DNA of 64,000 bases from Tunicatimonas pelagia. Its GTDB lineage: Bacteria > Bacteroidota > Bacteroidia > Cytophagales > Cyclobacteriaceae. Below, one piece after another: positions 52,717 through 62,008 of this stretch. The notes beneath the pieces are model-generated. The model saw nothing but the letters and a program-made list of their open reading frames with translations. It was not told the origin of the DNA and did no database searches. Position 1 is the stretch's first letter. Every line of letters begins with the position of its first letter. Both the position numbers and the translations under genes were made by a program. Where the stretch lies: NCBI RefSeq assembly GCF_030506325.1, contig NZ_CP120683.1, positions 5,283,001 to 5,347,000 on the forward strand, written 5' to 3'.

Positions 52717-53631
52717 TCAATCTTTACCGTTACCATTCAGTGCCGCCCCCAAATTAAGCTCGGATAGTTTCGTGCCGCCTTTAACACCGAAATCTAACGT
52801 GCGGATGGGGAACGGTATGGTAATATCGTGGGCATCGTAGGCTTTTTTGATGGCAATAAATACCTGATTGATAATTTGTAAAATGGTGGGTTCGCCCGGA
52901 AAGGTAATCCAAAACCGGAGGTTAAAGTTGATGGAACTATCTTCAAATTCGTAGTAATCAAAAATAATATCCTTGTCGGTTCGTACTCCCTCCACCGTTT
53001 TTACAGCATCTAGTGTCACTTGTTGTACTTGCTCTAAATCTTCGCCGTAAGAAATGCCAATTTTTAAGTCAATGCGTCGCTCACCCGTAATTGTGTAGTT
53101 GATAATTTTCTTCTGGATGACATCTTTATTGGGAATATACACCTCCTGCCCCTGAAAGGTACGAATAACGGTCAGGCGAAAGTCAGTTCGGTCGAGAGCA
53201 CCGATAGTACCGTCAATTTCTACGACATCGCCAATGTTGAAAGGCTTTTTAAAGGCTAAAATAACCCCCGCAATAAAGTTGGCAGCAATATCCTGAAAGG
53301 CAAAACCCAAAGCGATACCAACTACGCCCAGTCCGGCAATGAGTGAAGTAACGGCTTTGTCTAACTCTAGAATCTCTAGCACGACAAATACTCCCAAGCT
53401 AAGCCCCAGGTAGTATACCAATTGAGTCAGTAAACGCTGAATGCTAACATCTTCAGTAGCGCGCCCGATAATCCGGGCAAATAGTCGCCGTCCCAGACGA
53501 GCCAGATTTAGGAAGATGACGAAAGTCAGAATCGCTAAGACTAAATTGGGTAGCATGGCAGTCAGCTTTTCTAGCCAAATATCTATTTTATTAAAAATTG
53601 TTTGGAGGGCGCTATTGACATCAAATTTCAT
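52717..53631 (-). CDS. MscS-type mechanosensitive channel
   Basis: About 304 residues from the ATG at 53631 (KFDVNSALQTIFNKIDIWLE). Three membrane helices in the first half, with the pore helix LIAGLGVVGIALGFAFQDIA and the signature NFIAGVILAFKKPFNIGDVV, then EIDGTIGALDRTDFRLTVIR and a C-terminal soluble domain. It opens under membrane tension to release solutes in osmotic downshock. The 16 residues of open frame upstream of this start do not fit the family. Confidence 0.94.
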   Translation of the reverse strand: MKFDVNSALQTIFNKIDIWLEKLTAMLPNLVLAILTFVIFLNLARLGRRLFARIIGRATEDVSIQRLLTQLVYYLGLSLGVFVVLEILELDKAVTSLIAGLGVVGIALGFAFQDIAANFIAGVILAFKKPFNIGDVVEIDGTIGALDRTDFRLTVIRTFQGQEVYIPNKDVIQKKIINYTITGERRIDLKIGISYGEDLEQVQQVTLDAVKTVEGVRTDKDIIFDYYEFEDSSINFNLRFWITFPGEPTILQIINQVFIAIKKAYDAHDITIPFPIRTLDFGVKGGTKLSELNLGAALNGNGKD

Positions 53632-53724
53632 AAAAGTGTAGGGTTGGTGCGGCCAAGCTAGTAAGTTAGAAAAAATCAAATGGGAAAGAGAACATGATAA
53701 GTGCTGATCTTTAGCAATTTCCGT

Positions 53725-54807
53725 TTACCACCGTATTCCTACTCTCATATCTATAAAATCGGCTACGTGACCGTGCACCTTAAGGGACACTCCAGCATTA
53801 AGTAACTTTCCTAATTGGTAGTAAATCGCGTAGCGTTGGAAGAATGATTTATCGCCTGTGGTTTGAGGTTGATAAGCGTTGTAGCCCATCTGCTGGGTAA
53901 AAGATAGTTTGCCGAAGACCAAAGCGTGCCCTAGGGTAAGTGATAGCCGTAATGGAACGGACTCATTATTTTCGCGTCGGGCCTGTTCAGCTTTAGCACC
54001 ATTATAGTATAGCTCAGCCCCAGCCAAAAAACCATTAATATTACTGACCGGTCGTAGTGCCCCAGTTTCTATACCCAGATTTAGGTAGCTACTACGCTTG
54101 TATAGTGCGTTGGCTTCTAACGATCGGCGCGATCCGCCTAAGTACAAGTAGCGGTGCCAGGGTTGCACTCGTAAACCCGGTTGTCGGGCGTGAGTAGGAA
54201 ATTGCTGATCACCAAAGTGTTTTTCTACTCCTAAAGACAGGGTAGGAAAGTTCATGCCCTTGTTAGGAGATCGTATGCCACCGTTGCTGATGTGGTTATA
54301 ATTAGCAGACAGCCGTAGTATAGCATCTTCTTGCAAGCGATAATTCAGGGTAAGGCTGGCTAAGCCAATAAAACTAGTGGATGAACCAAAGAAGAGGTTA
54401 TTCGGATTAGTTATTTCATCGTAAATTTTCGTTAAATAGCTAACTCCCACTTCGCCTCGAAGGGTTATAAACCAGTTTTTTCTAAAACTCAGATAAGGCT
54501 CACCAAACATGGTGAGATTATACGATTGTCCTAGTTCTTGAGGGTTTTGAAAGTCAAAGTACGTAACTCCGACTCCCACTTTTGTAAAGCAATTGCAACT
54601 AGCCCAGGCATCGGCGCTTTTCAGTACACGGCCAGCCTCTAGGCCAATTCCCCACGGGGTACTGTTAGCGAGGCTTTGCAGTACGGTAGCGTGAGGAATA
54701 ATGAAGCCAACGTGGCTTTTCACCCCTACGTAAGGAGTATTTTCCTGCGCTAAACAGCCCAGGCTATTTACCAAAAATAGACTGGCTACAATAAGCGATA
54801 TTTTCAT
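53725..54807 (-). CDS. PagL-like acyloxyacyl hydrolase (lipid A 3-O-deacylase family)
   Basis: 360 residues from the ATG at 54807, giving signal KISLIVASLFLVNSLGCLAQ. Outer-membrane beta-barrel pattern, and the family active-site stretch NHISNGGIRSPNKGMNFPTL with the catalytic H and S. Members remove a 3-linked acyl chain from lipid A. The upstream frame (61 residues) is not family-like and was rejected. Divergent from the TRAP genes. Confidence 0.85.
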   Translation of the reverse strand: MKISLIVASLFLVNSLGCLAQENTPYVGVKSHVGFIIPHATVLQSLANSTPWGIGLEAGRVLKSADAWASCNCFTKVGVGVTYFDFQNPQELGQSYNLTMFGEPYLSFRKNWFITLRGEVGVSYLTKIYDEITNPNNLFFGSSTSFIGLASLTLNYRLQEDAILRLSANYNHISNGGIRSPNKGMNFPTLSLGVEKHFGDQQFPTHARQPGLRVQPWHRYLYLGGSRRSLEANALYKRSSYLNLGIETGALRPVSNINGFLAGAELYYNGAKAEQARRENNESVPLRLSLTLGHALVFGKLSFTQQMGYNAYQPQTTGDKSFFQRYAIYYQLGKLLNAGVSLKVHGHVADFIDMRVGIRW

Positions 54808-54949
54808 AGTAGCAAAACTTAGAAAGCCATACGGATGAAAAATACAGTTGCTGGCGTAAGTATGGCTCTCGAGTAAGATAGATATATGGGATGAAAATAA
54901 TTTCTGTTGGGCAGAATTCATCGATATTTTCCGGAATTTTGATTTCCTT

Positions 54950-54977
54950 TTGAATCGGAGAATAAATATTATCTTTG
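54950..54977 (+). promoter_or_regulatory. Bacteroidota-type promoter of the TRAP operon
   Basis: TTG at 54950-54952 (within TTTTG) and TATCTTTG at 54970-54977 are spaced 17 bp, matching the TTG/TAnnTTTG consensus. The predicted start of transcription, near 54981, leaves a ~24-nt leader before the TTG start codon at 55005, which is why I prefer that start to one at 54975. Confidence 0.7.
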
Positions 54978-55004
54978 AAAAGCTACCCAACTAACCTACT
55001 ACAC

Positions 55005-55529
55005 TTGAAAAACGCACTTATCACTATCAGTACTATTATTGATCGGCTCAATGAGAGAGTTGGACGTGGGGTAGCTTGGCTTACTACCGTATTGGTATTA
55101 GTGATTGTTTACGATGTGGCAGCTCGCTACTTGTTTAACACTTCGTCGGCGGGTATTGTGGAGCTAGAGTGGCATTTGTTCTCCTTCATTTTTTTGCTGG
55201 GAGCGGCTTACGCACTAAAGCACGACCGCCACGTGCGGGTTGATGTATTCTATCAGAATTTTAGTCCTAAGAAGCAGGCTTGGGTCAACCTGATTGGTAC
55301 ATTGCTATTCTTGATTCCCTTTTGCGTAGTAGCAATGGTTGCCGCCTGGAAATTTACTATCAATGCCTGGACTATTCAAGAAGGTTCGCCCGACCCCGGG
55401 GGCTTGCCCGCTCGTTACGTGGTAAAGGCGGCTATTCCACTAGGCTTTTTGCTATTACTGCTACAGGCAATTTCATTATTTATCCGTTCCCTGCTCACCC
55501 TTACCGAAACTGCCCGCTCGTATGATTGA
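55005..55529 (+). CDS. TRAP transporter small permease (DctQ type)
   Basis: About 174 residues, four membrane helices. DctQ pattern: VYDVAARYLFNTSSAGIVEL, FIFLLGAAYALKHDRHVRVD, a helix pair around PFCVVAMVAAWKF and GGLPARYVVKAAIPLGFLLL. The large permease follows with an 8-bp overlap. No DctP binding protein is found nearby. TTG start at 55005; see the promoter entry. Confidence 0.92.
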   Translation: MKNALITISTIIDRLNERVGRGVAWLTTVLVLVIVYDVAARYLFNTSSAGIVELEWHLFSFIFLLGAAYALKHDRHVRVDVFYQNFSPKKQAWVNLIGTLLFLIPFCVVAMVAAWKFTINAWTIQEGSPDPGGLPARYVVKAAIPLGFLLLLLQAISLFIRSLLTLTETARSYD

Positions 55530-56829
55530 TGCGCTACCGCTGATCTTATTTCTGCTCATCTTTATACTAATTCTGTTTGGGTTTCCGGTGGCGTTTACGC
55601 TAGGGGGAGTTTCAGTGCTGCTTGGGCTGTTTATCTTTGATGTAGACTTCTTCTATCTGCTGTCGCTGCGGGTGTACGGAACCATGACTAACTACGTACT
55701 GCTGGCGGTTCCACTCTTCATCTATATGGGGATTATGCTGGAAAAGTCAGGGCTGGCGGAGAGTTTATTGGAAACGATGGCCTTATTGTTCGGAAAGTTT
55801 CGGGGAGGCTTGGCCATTGCCGTAGTGGTTGTCGGAGCGATGCTGGCGGCTTCTACTGGAATTGTCGGTGCTACCGTAGTAACGATGGGGTTAATCAGTC
55901 TGCCTACCATGCTCAAACGGGGTTACAGTCCCGAATTAGCTACCGGAACCATCGCTTCTGCCGGAACGCTGGGGCAGATTATTCCGCCTTCGGTGGTGCT
56001 GGTTTTGCTAGGCTCGGTGTTGAACGTATCGGTAGGTGACTTATTCACGGCAGCATTGATCCCGGGTTTAGCGTTGGTGGGTTGCTATTTATTATACGTA
56101 GTAGGAATGGCCTACTTCCGACCGCAGCAAGCCCCGCCTATGCCGACTGAAGAGATAGCGCAATTTCGGGCAGGAAACATGACGGCTCAAATTATTAAAG
56201 CATTTGTGCTTCCGTTTTTGCTGATTATAGCGGTGTTGGGTTCTATCTTCGCCGGAATTGCTTCACCTACCGAGGCGGCAGCAGTGGGAGCTTTTGGTGC
56301 CTCCGTACTTACTATTATTCAGGGAAAGTTTACGCTACCTGTGCTGAAGGAAGTGATGCGGGAAACGACCCACCTCACTTGTATGGTGTTTATTATTCTG
56401 GTAGGGGCTACCGCTTTTGCGTTGGTTTTTCGAGGTTTAGAAGGTGATCGCTATTTAGTAAGCTTGATAGAAAGTGCTAACCTAAGCCCAATGGCTTTCC
56501 TAGCGATTGTAATGATTGCCGTATTTATCGCCGGGTTTTTTATTGACTTTATCGAAATTATTTTCATTATCGTTCCGGTGGTGGCTCCCATTTTCGACCG
56601 CATGGGCATCGACCTAATCTGGATTGGCATTTTGCTGGCGATGAATTTACAAACCTCTTTTCTCTCCCCTCCTTTCGGTTTTTCCCTTTTTTACCTAAAA
56701 GGAGTAGCTCCTCCCCAAATTACTACGGCGCACCTATATCGCGGAATTGTGCCCTACATCATCATCCAGCTCGTTTTCCTCGCCCTAATTATCCTCTTCC
56801 CTGAGATAGTAACAGTGTTGTTGGATTAG
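55522..56829 (+). CDS. TRAP transporter large permease (DctM type)
   Basis: 435 residues with about 12 membrane helices. DctM motifs: [80 protein letters not shown], and a C-terminal [20 protein letters not shown]. With DctQ and a periplasmic binding protein it imports organic acids using a sodium gradient. The GGAGACC array starts 8 bp after its stop. Confidence 0.95.
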   Translation: MIDALPLILFLLIFILILFGFPVAFTLGGVSVLLGLFIFDVDFFYLLSLRVYGTMTNYVLLAVPLFIYMGIMLEKSGLAESLLETMALLFGKFRGGLAIAVVVVGAMLAASTGIVGATVVTMGLISLPTMLKRGYSPELATGTIASAGTLGQIIPPSVVLVLLGSVLNVSVGDLFTAALIPGLALVGCYLLYVVGMAYFRPQQAPPMPTEEIAQFRAGNMTAQIIKAFVLPFLLIIAVLGSIFAGIASPTEAAAVGAFGASVLTIIQGKFTLPVLKEVMRETTHLTCMVFIILVGATAFALVFRGLEGDRYLVSLIESANLSPMAFLAIVMIAVFIAGFFIDFIEIIFIIVPVVAPIFDRMGIDLIWIGILLAMNLQTSFLSPPFGFSLFYLKGVAPPQITTAHLYRGIVPYIIIQLVFLALIILFPEIVTVLLD

Positions 56830-56835
56830 GGTAAA

Positions 56836-56958
<123 letters not shown>

Positions 56959-57003
56959 ATTTAATTTCGATGTGTTGTTTTTTCAAACTTGAACCCTGTA
57001 AAT

Positions 57004-57031
57004 TTGCTCATTGCTCATTGCTCATTGCTCA
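57004..57031 (-). repeat. Four AATGAGC heptamers at the sulfatase stop codon
   Basis: TTGCTCA repeated four times on the plus strand (AATGAGC phase on the minus strand). The sulfatase TGA (57031-57029) is part of the array. Confidence 0.85.
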
Positions 57032-58462
57032 TTGCTTTACCACCCAATTAGGTGATGGTTCGTGGGCTTCGTCCATAATCCGGGTAATATCTTCAACTAC
57101 TTCAGGGTTTTGACTAGCTACATTATTAGTTTCGCTAATATCATTTTCTAGGTTAAATAGCTGAATGTCTCCGGTGAACATTGGTTCCCGGATACCCTTC
57201 CAGTTACCCATGCGAACGGCTTGCCGCGAACCTTGCTCGTAAAACTCCCAATACAAATAGTTATGGCTACGCTGGTTTTCTGATTGACCCAATAAAGTTG
57301 GGACAATACTAGTACTCTGAGTATGCTCTTCGGGGTAATCAGCTTTCGCTAATTCAGCAAACGTAGCCATCATGTCTCCGAAATAACCGATATAATCAGA
57401 CGTGACTCCCGCGGGAGTATGAGCGGGCCAGCGGGCAATAAAGGGTACGCGGATTCCGCCTTCGTGCATTGCTCGCTTGATGCCTTGTAGTGGTCCGTTA
57501 GAGTCGAAATAATCCGGATCATTACCCCCTTCACGGTGGGGCCCGTTGTCGGAAGTGAAAATAATCAAGGTATTTTCGTCAATGCCCCGCGCTTTCAGGG
57601 TTTCCACAATTCGGCCAATATCTTTATCCATTCGGGAAATCATAGCGGCAGTGCCTTTCTGGGCTTCCGGCCAATCGCGATCAGCGTAGATGCCGTAATC
57701 CGGTACTTCCATGCCTGCTTTACCCGCTTCGTTATTGGCGTGAGGGATAGTAAGCGCTAAGTATAAAAAGAATGGGTTGGAACGGTCTTGCTTCAGAAAC
57801 TCTAGTGCTTCATCTACAAACAGATCGTGGCTGTAGGTAATTTTCTCGGTAGCGTAGCCTCCCACAAAGGAGCCATATTTATTATTAGTGCGTTGTACTA
57901 CATTTTCTAAAAATACTGAATCTCGATTATTCCATAAAAATTCAGGGTAATAATTGTGAGCGTGTTTTTGGTTCAGATAGCCGTAAAATGAATCGAAGCC
58001 TTGCTTTAACGGATGGCCTTCCTGATTGATCTCACCCAATCCCCATTTCCCTACTAAAGCCGTTTGGTAATCAGCACCCTTTAGGACTTCTGCAATCGTT
58101 ATATCCTCATCTCGTAATGTTTGACGATCAATATTGCCTCCGGCATTACCCCGCACCTGATTACGTCCCGTGTGTTGCCCAGTCATCAGTACCGCTCGGG
58201 AAGGAGCGCAAACGGTAGAACCCGCGTAGAACTGCGTAAATCTAATTCCTTGGGCAGCTAATTCGTCAATATCGGGAGTCTGAATGTCTGATTGTCCGTA
58301 ACAACCTAAATCGCCGTAGCCCAGGTCATCAGCCATAATAAATATGATATTGGGTGACTCGAAAGTAACTTCCTCAGAGGCTACCTCGCTGGTGGTAGTT
58401 GGTGTAGTAGAGCAGGCAGAAAGGAGTAAGAATACAATAGGTAGTATGGCAAAGTTGCGCAT
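57029..58462 (-). CDS. Sulfatase (arylsulfatase type), lipoprotein
   Basis: 477 residues, lipobox LSAC at residues 14-17. Metal site IIFIMADDLGYGDLGCYG (residues ~39-56) and the formylglycine motif CAPSR at 85-89 in GSTVCAPSRAVLMTG, a cysteine-type sulfatase that needs post-translational conversion. LVGKWGLGE, IIFTSDNGPH and PLQGIKRAMHEGG complete the family pattern. It removes sulfate from a sulfated glycan, likely of algal origin. It lies on the same strand after the VCBS and SusD/SusC genes. Confidence 0.95.
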   Translation of the reverse strand: MRNFAILPIVFLLLSACSTTPTTTSEVASEEVTFESPNIIFIMADDLGYGDLGCYGQSDIQTPDIDELAAQGIRFTQFYAGSTVCAPSRAVLMTGQHTGRNQVRGNAGGNIDRQTLRDEDITIAEVLKGADYQTALVGKWGLGEINQEGHPLKQGFDSFYGYLNQKHAHNYYPEFLWNNRDSVFLENVVQRTNNKYGSFVGGYATEKITYSHDLFVDEALEFLKQDRSNPFFLYLALTIPHANNEAGKAGMEVPDYGIYADRDWPEAQKGTAAMISRMDKDIGRIVETLKARGIDENTLIIFTSDNGPHREGGNDPDYFDSNGPLQGIKRAMHEGGIRVPFIARWPAHTPAGVTSDYIGYFGDMMATFAELAKADYPEEHTQSTSIVPTLLGQSENQRSHNYLYWEFYEQGSRQAVRMGNWKGIREPMFTGDIQLFNLENDISETNNVASQNPEVVEDITRIMDEAHEPSPNWVVKQ

Positions 58463-58574
58463 GTAAAAAATGATTAGGTTGTTGCCAATAAGTTAGGGAA
58501 TCTTGCGAAACGAAACAACTTAGGGCGAGGGGCAGGGGGTGTGGGGAATGACGAAAAATTGAAAGTTGTAAACA

Positions 58575-61500
58575 CTATTCATTTTCCATTCTTCGGTACA
58601 CTGCCAAGCTATCGTTACTTCGAGTGAATAATAAGTATGACTGATCGGCTCTTTCTTCGTAAATAATATCCCGCACATCGCCCCGTACCATAATTCCACT
58701 TTGGTTGGCATCTATCACCTCAAATTTCTTATTGTTCTGGTAGGTGAGTACCAACCCATAACTGGTATCGTAACGTCCGGTACTGATGCGGGTTAGCGAC
58801 TGGTTGCCACCCAGGATCAACTCTAGCTGTCCATCTTGGTCAATGTCCGCCGATGCGATGGCGTATACCGGAGCGAACTGGGCTTTCAGTGGTAAGGGTT
58901 GAACGATCAATGTACCATCCTGATTTCCTAAATAAACTGATTCGAATAGCATAGCCGAGAGTGTATCGGCACCTGCTAATTGTTCAGTAGTAAAGAACTC
59001 ACTAGGTGAAGTTTTAGCAAAGGTTTGGTAGTCAGGAAAGCGTTTTTTTAGCTCAATAATTTGACCGAGCAGTTCGTCTTTGCTGTAGGCGAATACTTCT
59101 TCACCCTGCAAATAATGGGTAAAAATAGGGTCAATTGAGCCATTCTGATCGAAATCGCTGTAGATTAAGCGAACTGGTTCATCGACCGTGGGGCGGTACA
59201 GGTTATTTTTTCCGAAGTTTCCGGCAACCAAATCCATATCGCCGTCTTGATCTAAATCAGTCGCGTGTAGCGTATTCCACCAGCCACTGCTGTTGGGAAT
59301 TTCGGTAGTTTTTAGTTGCTGACCGGCTTCGTTGTAAAATAGCTGAATTGGCATCCATTCACCTACTACCACTAAGTCAGGATAATCGTCATCGTTTAAA
59401 TGAGTAAAGGTAGCGTCGGTAACCATTCCTGGTTGCAGTAGCTGAGGGGCGAAAGCTTCAGTACTATCGGTAAAGCTTCCGGCTCCATCATTTTCTAAAA
59501 TGTAACTGCGGGGCGAGAGTGGGTATTTTCCGGGAATTAACCTGCCTCCCACAAATAAATCTTGATCGCCATCCTGATCGATATCGGCAGCAGTAACCGT
59601 AGCTCCACTGGTGAGCATATCAGGAAGATTATCATTCGCTAAGACAAAATTTTCTTGACCACCATTAAGGTATAAACGATCTTGTAAGGCTGGGTCTTGT
59701 TCAGTGAAATCGCTACCGCCACTCACCACGTATAAATCTAAGTCACCATCCTGATCAGCATCAAAAAATACCCCATCAGTATCTTCTGAGCGGGCATCAG
59801 CAACAAGAGCAGGAGAAGCAAGTTGAGAGAAAGTCCCGTCGGGTTGTTGCAGAAAAAGTGCCCCCGCTTGTCCCTTTGCTCCGCCAATATGAAAATCAAC
59901 TAAGCCATCACCATCAAAATCTCCTTGAGTTATTTTTGGGCCTAAATTGGAAATTCCCTGCGGAAGCATTTTATCCCGTTTAAAATCCAGGAACGAATTT
60001 TCCTGGTGGGCAAAATCAACGCCTAGTTTATCGTCAGCAGTAGTAAAAACTGATTGAGTACTCGGAGCTTTGTCAACTTTCGGTTGAGCATCAGTCTGTT
60101 TGAGAATGAGGGTCTGGTTGGCATTTATATCTTTTAGCGACTGGAAGGAGTTATTAGGCCAAACAATGGTTAGTTGCTCAACGGTAACGAGCGTGTCCAG
60201 ACCAAATACTAGTTCGTAAGGAACCGAGGATTGGAAACCACGTACCGGAATCATTTCCTGATATTGAGTTTGCTTGTTATTTTGTAAATACACTTTAGCT
60301 CCTACTCCGAACCTATTTTCCTCGCTGCCTTGTAATCGTATTTTTAGATAATTCTTCTGCTTCTGATTATTACGGTAGATAAATACCTCCTCGTTTACGT
60401 TGTTAACTACTAAATCTAAATCTCCGTCGTTATCCAGATCAGCGTAAGCAGCAGCGTTGGACAGCGAAGGCTGCTCTAATCCCCAATCCTCGGTACGATT
60501 GGCAAAAGTGAGATCACCCTGATTTTGGTAGAGATAATTAGGAACCTCAATGGCGGGCATGTTCTCTACCAAGCTCATTAACTCTACATCTAGGTTTTGC
60601 TGCTGGACTTTTACCTGTTCGCCAACTACGTAATTCATAAAGTCCATATCCAGATAGTTACGGGCGTAACCGTTGCTGATAAACACATCTTTCCACCCAT
60701 CCAGATCAAAGTCTGCCATTAGGGGTGCCCAACTCCAATCGGTACTGGAAATACCTGCCAACTGACCAATTTCTCGAAATTCAGATAAGCTGCTTGTATC
60801 TCGCGCCGGATAGCCCGTTTCAGTAAATTGAAGTGGGGCAGCAGTATTGAGTTGCAGCATATTGCGCATGGTTTGGTAGTGGAAGCCACTGCGAATAAGC
60901 TCGCGGTACTTATCGTAATTCTCGGAGCCGAGCGACATTTTTAGGCGATAGTTATCTTCGGGCAACATATCCAGGGTGATAATGTCGGGGCTAGCGTCAT
61001 TATTAATGTCGGCGGCATCGCAACCCATTGAAAAAAGGGAAGTATGTTCTACGTATTCTCTCAACGACTCCTGAAATTCACCATTTTGCTGATTGATGTA
61101 CAGATAGTCTTCTTCGTTGTAATCGTTAGTAACGTAGATATCAAACCAACCATCGCTGTTTACGTCAGTCACGGCTACGCCCAATCCGAAGCCCAGCACA
61201 TTCTGAATAATTCCGGCTTCTTGGCTAATATCAGTGAAGCGGTTACCATCGTTTCTAAACAACTTATCGCCTAATTGCTGATTGGTTCTTTTTTTATGCT
61301 GACTAACCAAGTTGCTAAAGCTGGCAAATTCTTGGGTAGAATGATTAAGTACGAATACATCCAGGTCGCCGTCGCGGTCGTAGTCAAAGAAAGTAGCTTG
61401 GGTGGAGTAGCCCGCATCATCTAAACCATAAGCTTCGCCCTGTTCCGAGAATGAAACCTCGCCAGTGGTAGCCGTGGTATTGATAAACAGTAGATTTTTC

Positions 61501-61934
61501 CGTCGGTCAGCACTAGCCGCCGCAGAGCGACAAACATAAATATCAAGCCAGCCGTCTCCGTTTACGTCTGCCATCGCTACCCCGGTGTTCCATAATCCAG
61601 CCGCAGCTACCCCAGCTGATTCGGTAGCATCTTTAAAATCCCATTCACCTTTATTAATGTAGAGCTTACTCGCTACTAGATTGCCGCTGAAATAAATATC
61701 AGGCAAACCATCGTTATTGACATCGCCTACCGCTACGCCACCGCCGTTGTAGAAGTAGCCGTATTTCATCACATTAAACTCTTCACTTTCGCGCAGTACA
61801 TTTTTGAATTTGATCCCGGTTTCACTGGAGGGAAGAAGAGTAAATAATTGCTTATCATTCGCTGGCTCAGAGCAAGATAATGAGCCAATCAGCGTAGCCG
61901 TTAGTAGATAGAAAGATAGGTTCTTAGTAAACAT
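58575..61934 (-). CDS. VCBS/FG-GAP repeat protein with ASPIC/UnbV domain, lipoprotein
   Basis: 1119 residues from the ATG at 61934, giving signal FTKNLSFYLLTATLIGSLSC with lipobox SLSC. The open frame continues 25 codons further but crosses a terminator hairpin, so that start was not used. More than ten FG-GAP/VCBS-type units (VAVGDVNNDGLPDIYFSGNL, ADLDNDGDLDLVVNNVNEEV, TQGDFDGDGLVDFHIGGAKG) with DxDxDG calcium-binding loops, and an ASPIC/UnbV stretch (VEQLTIVWPNNSFQSLKDIN). Such proteins often accompany SusC/SusD systems in Cytophagales. The partner ligand is unknown. Confidence 0.93.
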   Translation of the reverse strand: MFTKNLSFYLLTATLIGSLSCSEPANDKQLFTLLPSSETGIKFKNVLRESEEFNVMKYGYFYNGGGVAVGDVNNDGLPDIYFSGNLVASKLYINKGEWDFKDATESAGVAAAGLWNTGVAMADVNGDGWLDIYVCRSAAASADRRKNLLFINTTATTGEVSFSEQGEAYGLDDAGYSTQATFFDYDRDGDLDVFVLNHSTQEFASFSNLVSQHKKRTNQQLGDKLFRNDGNRFTDISQEAGIIQNVLGFGLGVAVTDVNSDGWFDIYVTNDYNEEDYLYINQQNGEFQESLREYVEHTSLFSMGCDAADINNDASPDIITLDMLPEDNYRLKMSLGSENYDKYRELIRSGFHYQTMRNMLQLNTAAPLQFTETGYPARDTSSLSEFREIGQLAGISSTDWSWAPLMADFDLDGWKDVFISNGYARNYLDMDFMNYVVGEQVKVQQQNLDVELMSLVENMPAIEVPNYLYQNQGDLTFANRTEDWGLEQPSLSNAAAYADLDNDGDLDLVVNNVNEEVFIYRNNQKQKNYLKIRLQGSEENRFGVGAKVYLQNNKQTQYQEMIPVRGFQSSVPYELVFGLDTLVTVEQLTIVWPNNSFQSLKDINANQTLILKQTDAQPKVDKAPSTQSVFTTADDKLGVDFAHQENSFLDFKRDKMLPQGISNLGPKITQGDFDGDGLVDFHIGGAKGQAGALFLQQPDGTFSQLASPALVADARSEDTDGVFFDADQDGDLDLYVVSGGSDFTEQDPALQDRLYLNGGQENFVLANDNLPDMLTSGATVTAADIDQDGDQDLFVGGRLIPGKYPLSPRSYILENDGAGSFTDSTEAFAPQLLQPGMVTDATFTHLNDDDYPDLVVVGEWMPIQLFYNEAGQQLKTTEIPNSSGWWNTLHATDLDQDGDMDLVAGNFGKNNLYRPTVDEPVRLIYSDFDQNGSIDPIFTHYLQGEEVFAYSKDELLGQIIELKKRFPDYQTFAKTSPSEFFTTEQLAGADTLSAMLFESVYLGNQDGTLIVQPLPLKAQFAPVYAIASADIDQDGQLELILGGNQSLTRISTGRYDTSYGLVLTYQNNKKFEVIDANQSGIMVRGDVRDIIYEERADQSYLLFTRSNDSLAVYRRMENE

Positions 61935-61950
61935 AATCAGAAATATAGGC

Positions 61951-61985
61951 AAAAAAAAAAGTGCCCGGGCAAGTGGCACTTTTTT
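61951..61985 (-). terminator. Intrinsic terminator after susD
   Basis: On the minus strand the stem AGTGCC/GGCACT (61980-61975 with 61965-61960), extended by an A/T run on both sides, encloses the 9-nt loop ACTTGCCCG and is followed by a ten-base T run (61960-61951). It closes the SusC/SusD operon and separates it from the VCBS gene. Confidence 0.85.
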
Positions 61986-62008
61986 GTACATGTCAAATGA
62001 GGAATACA

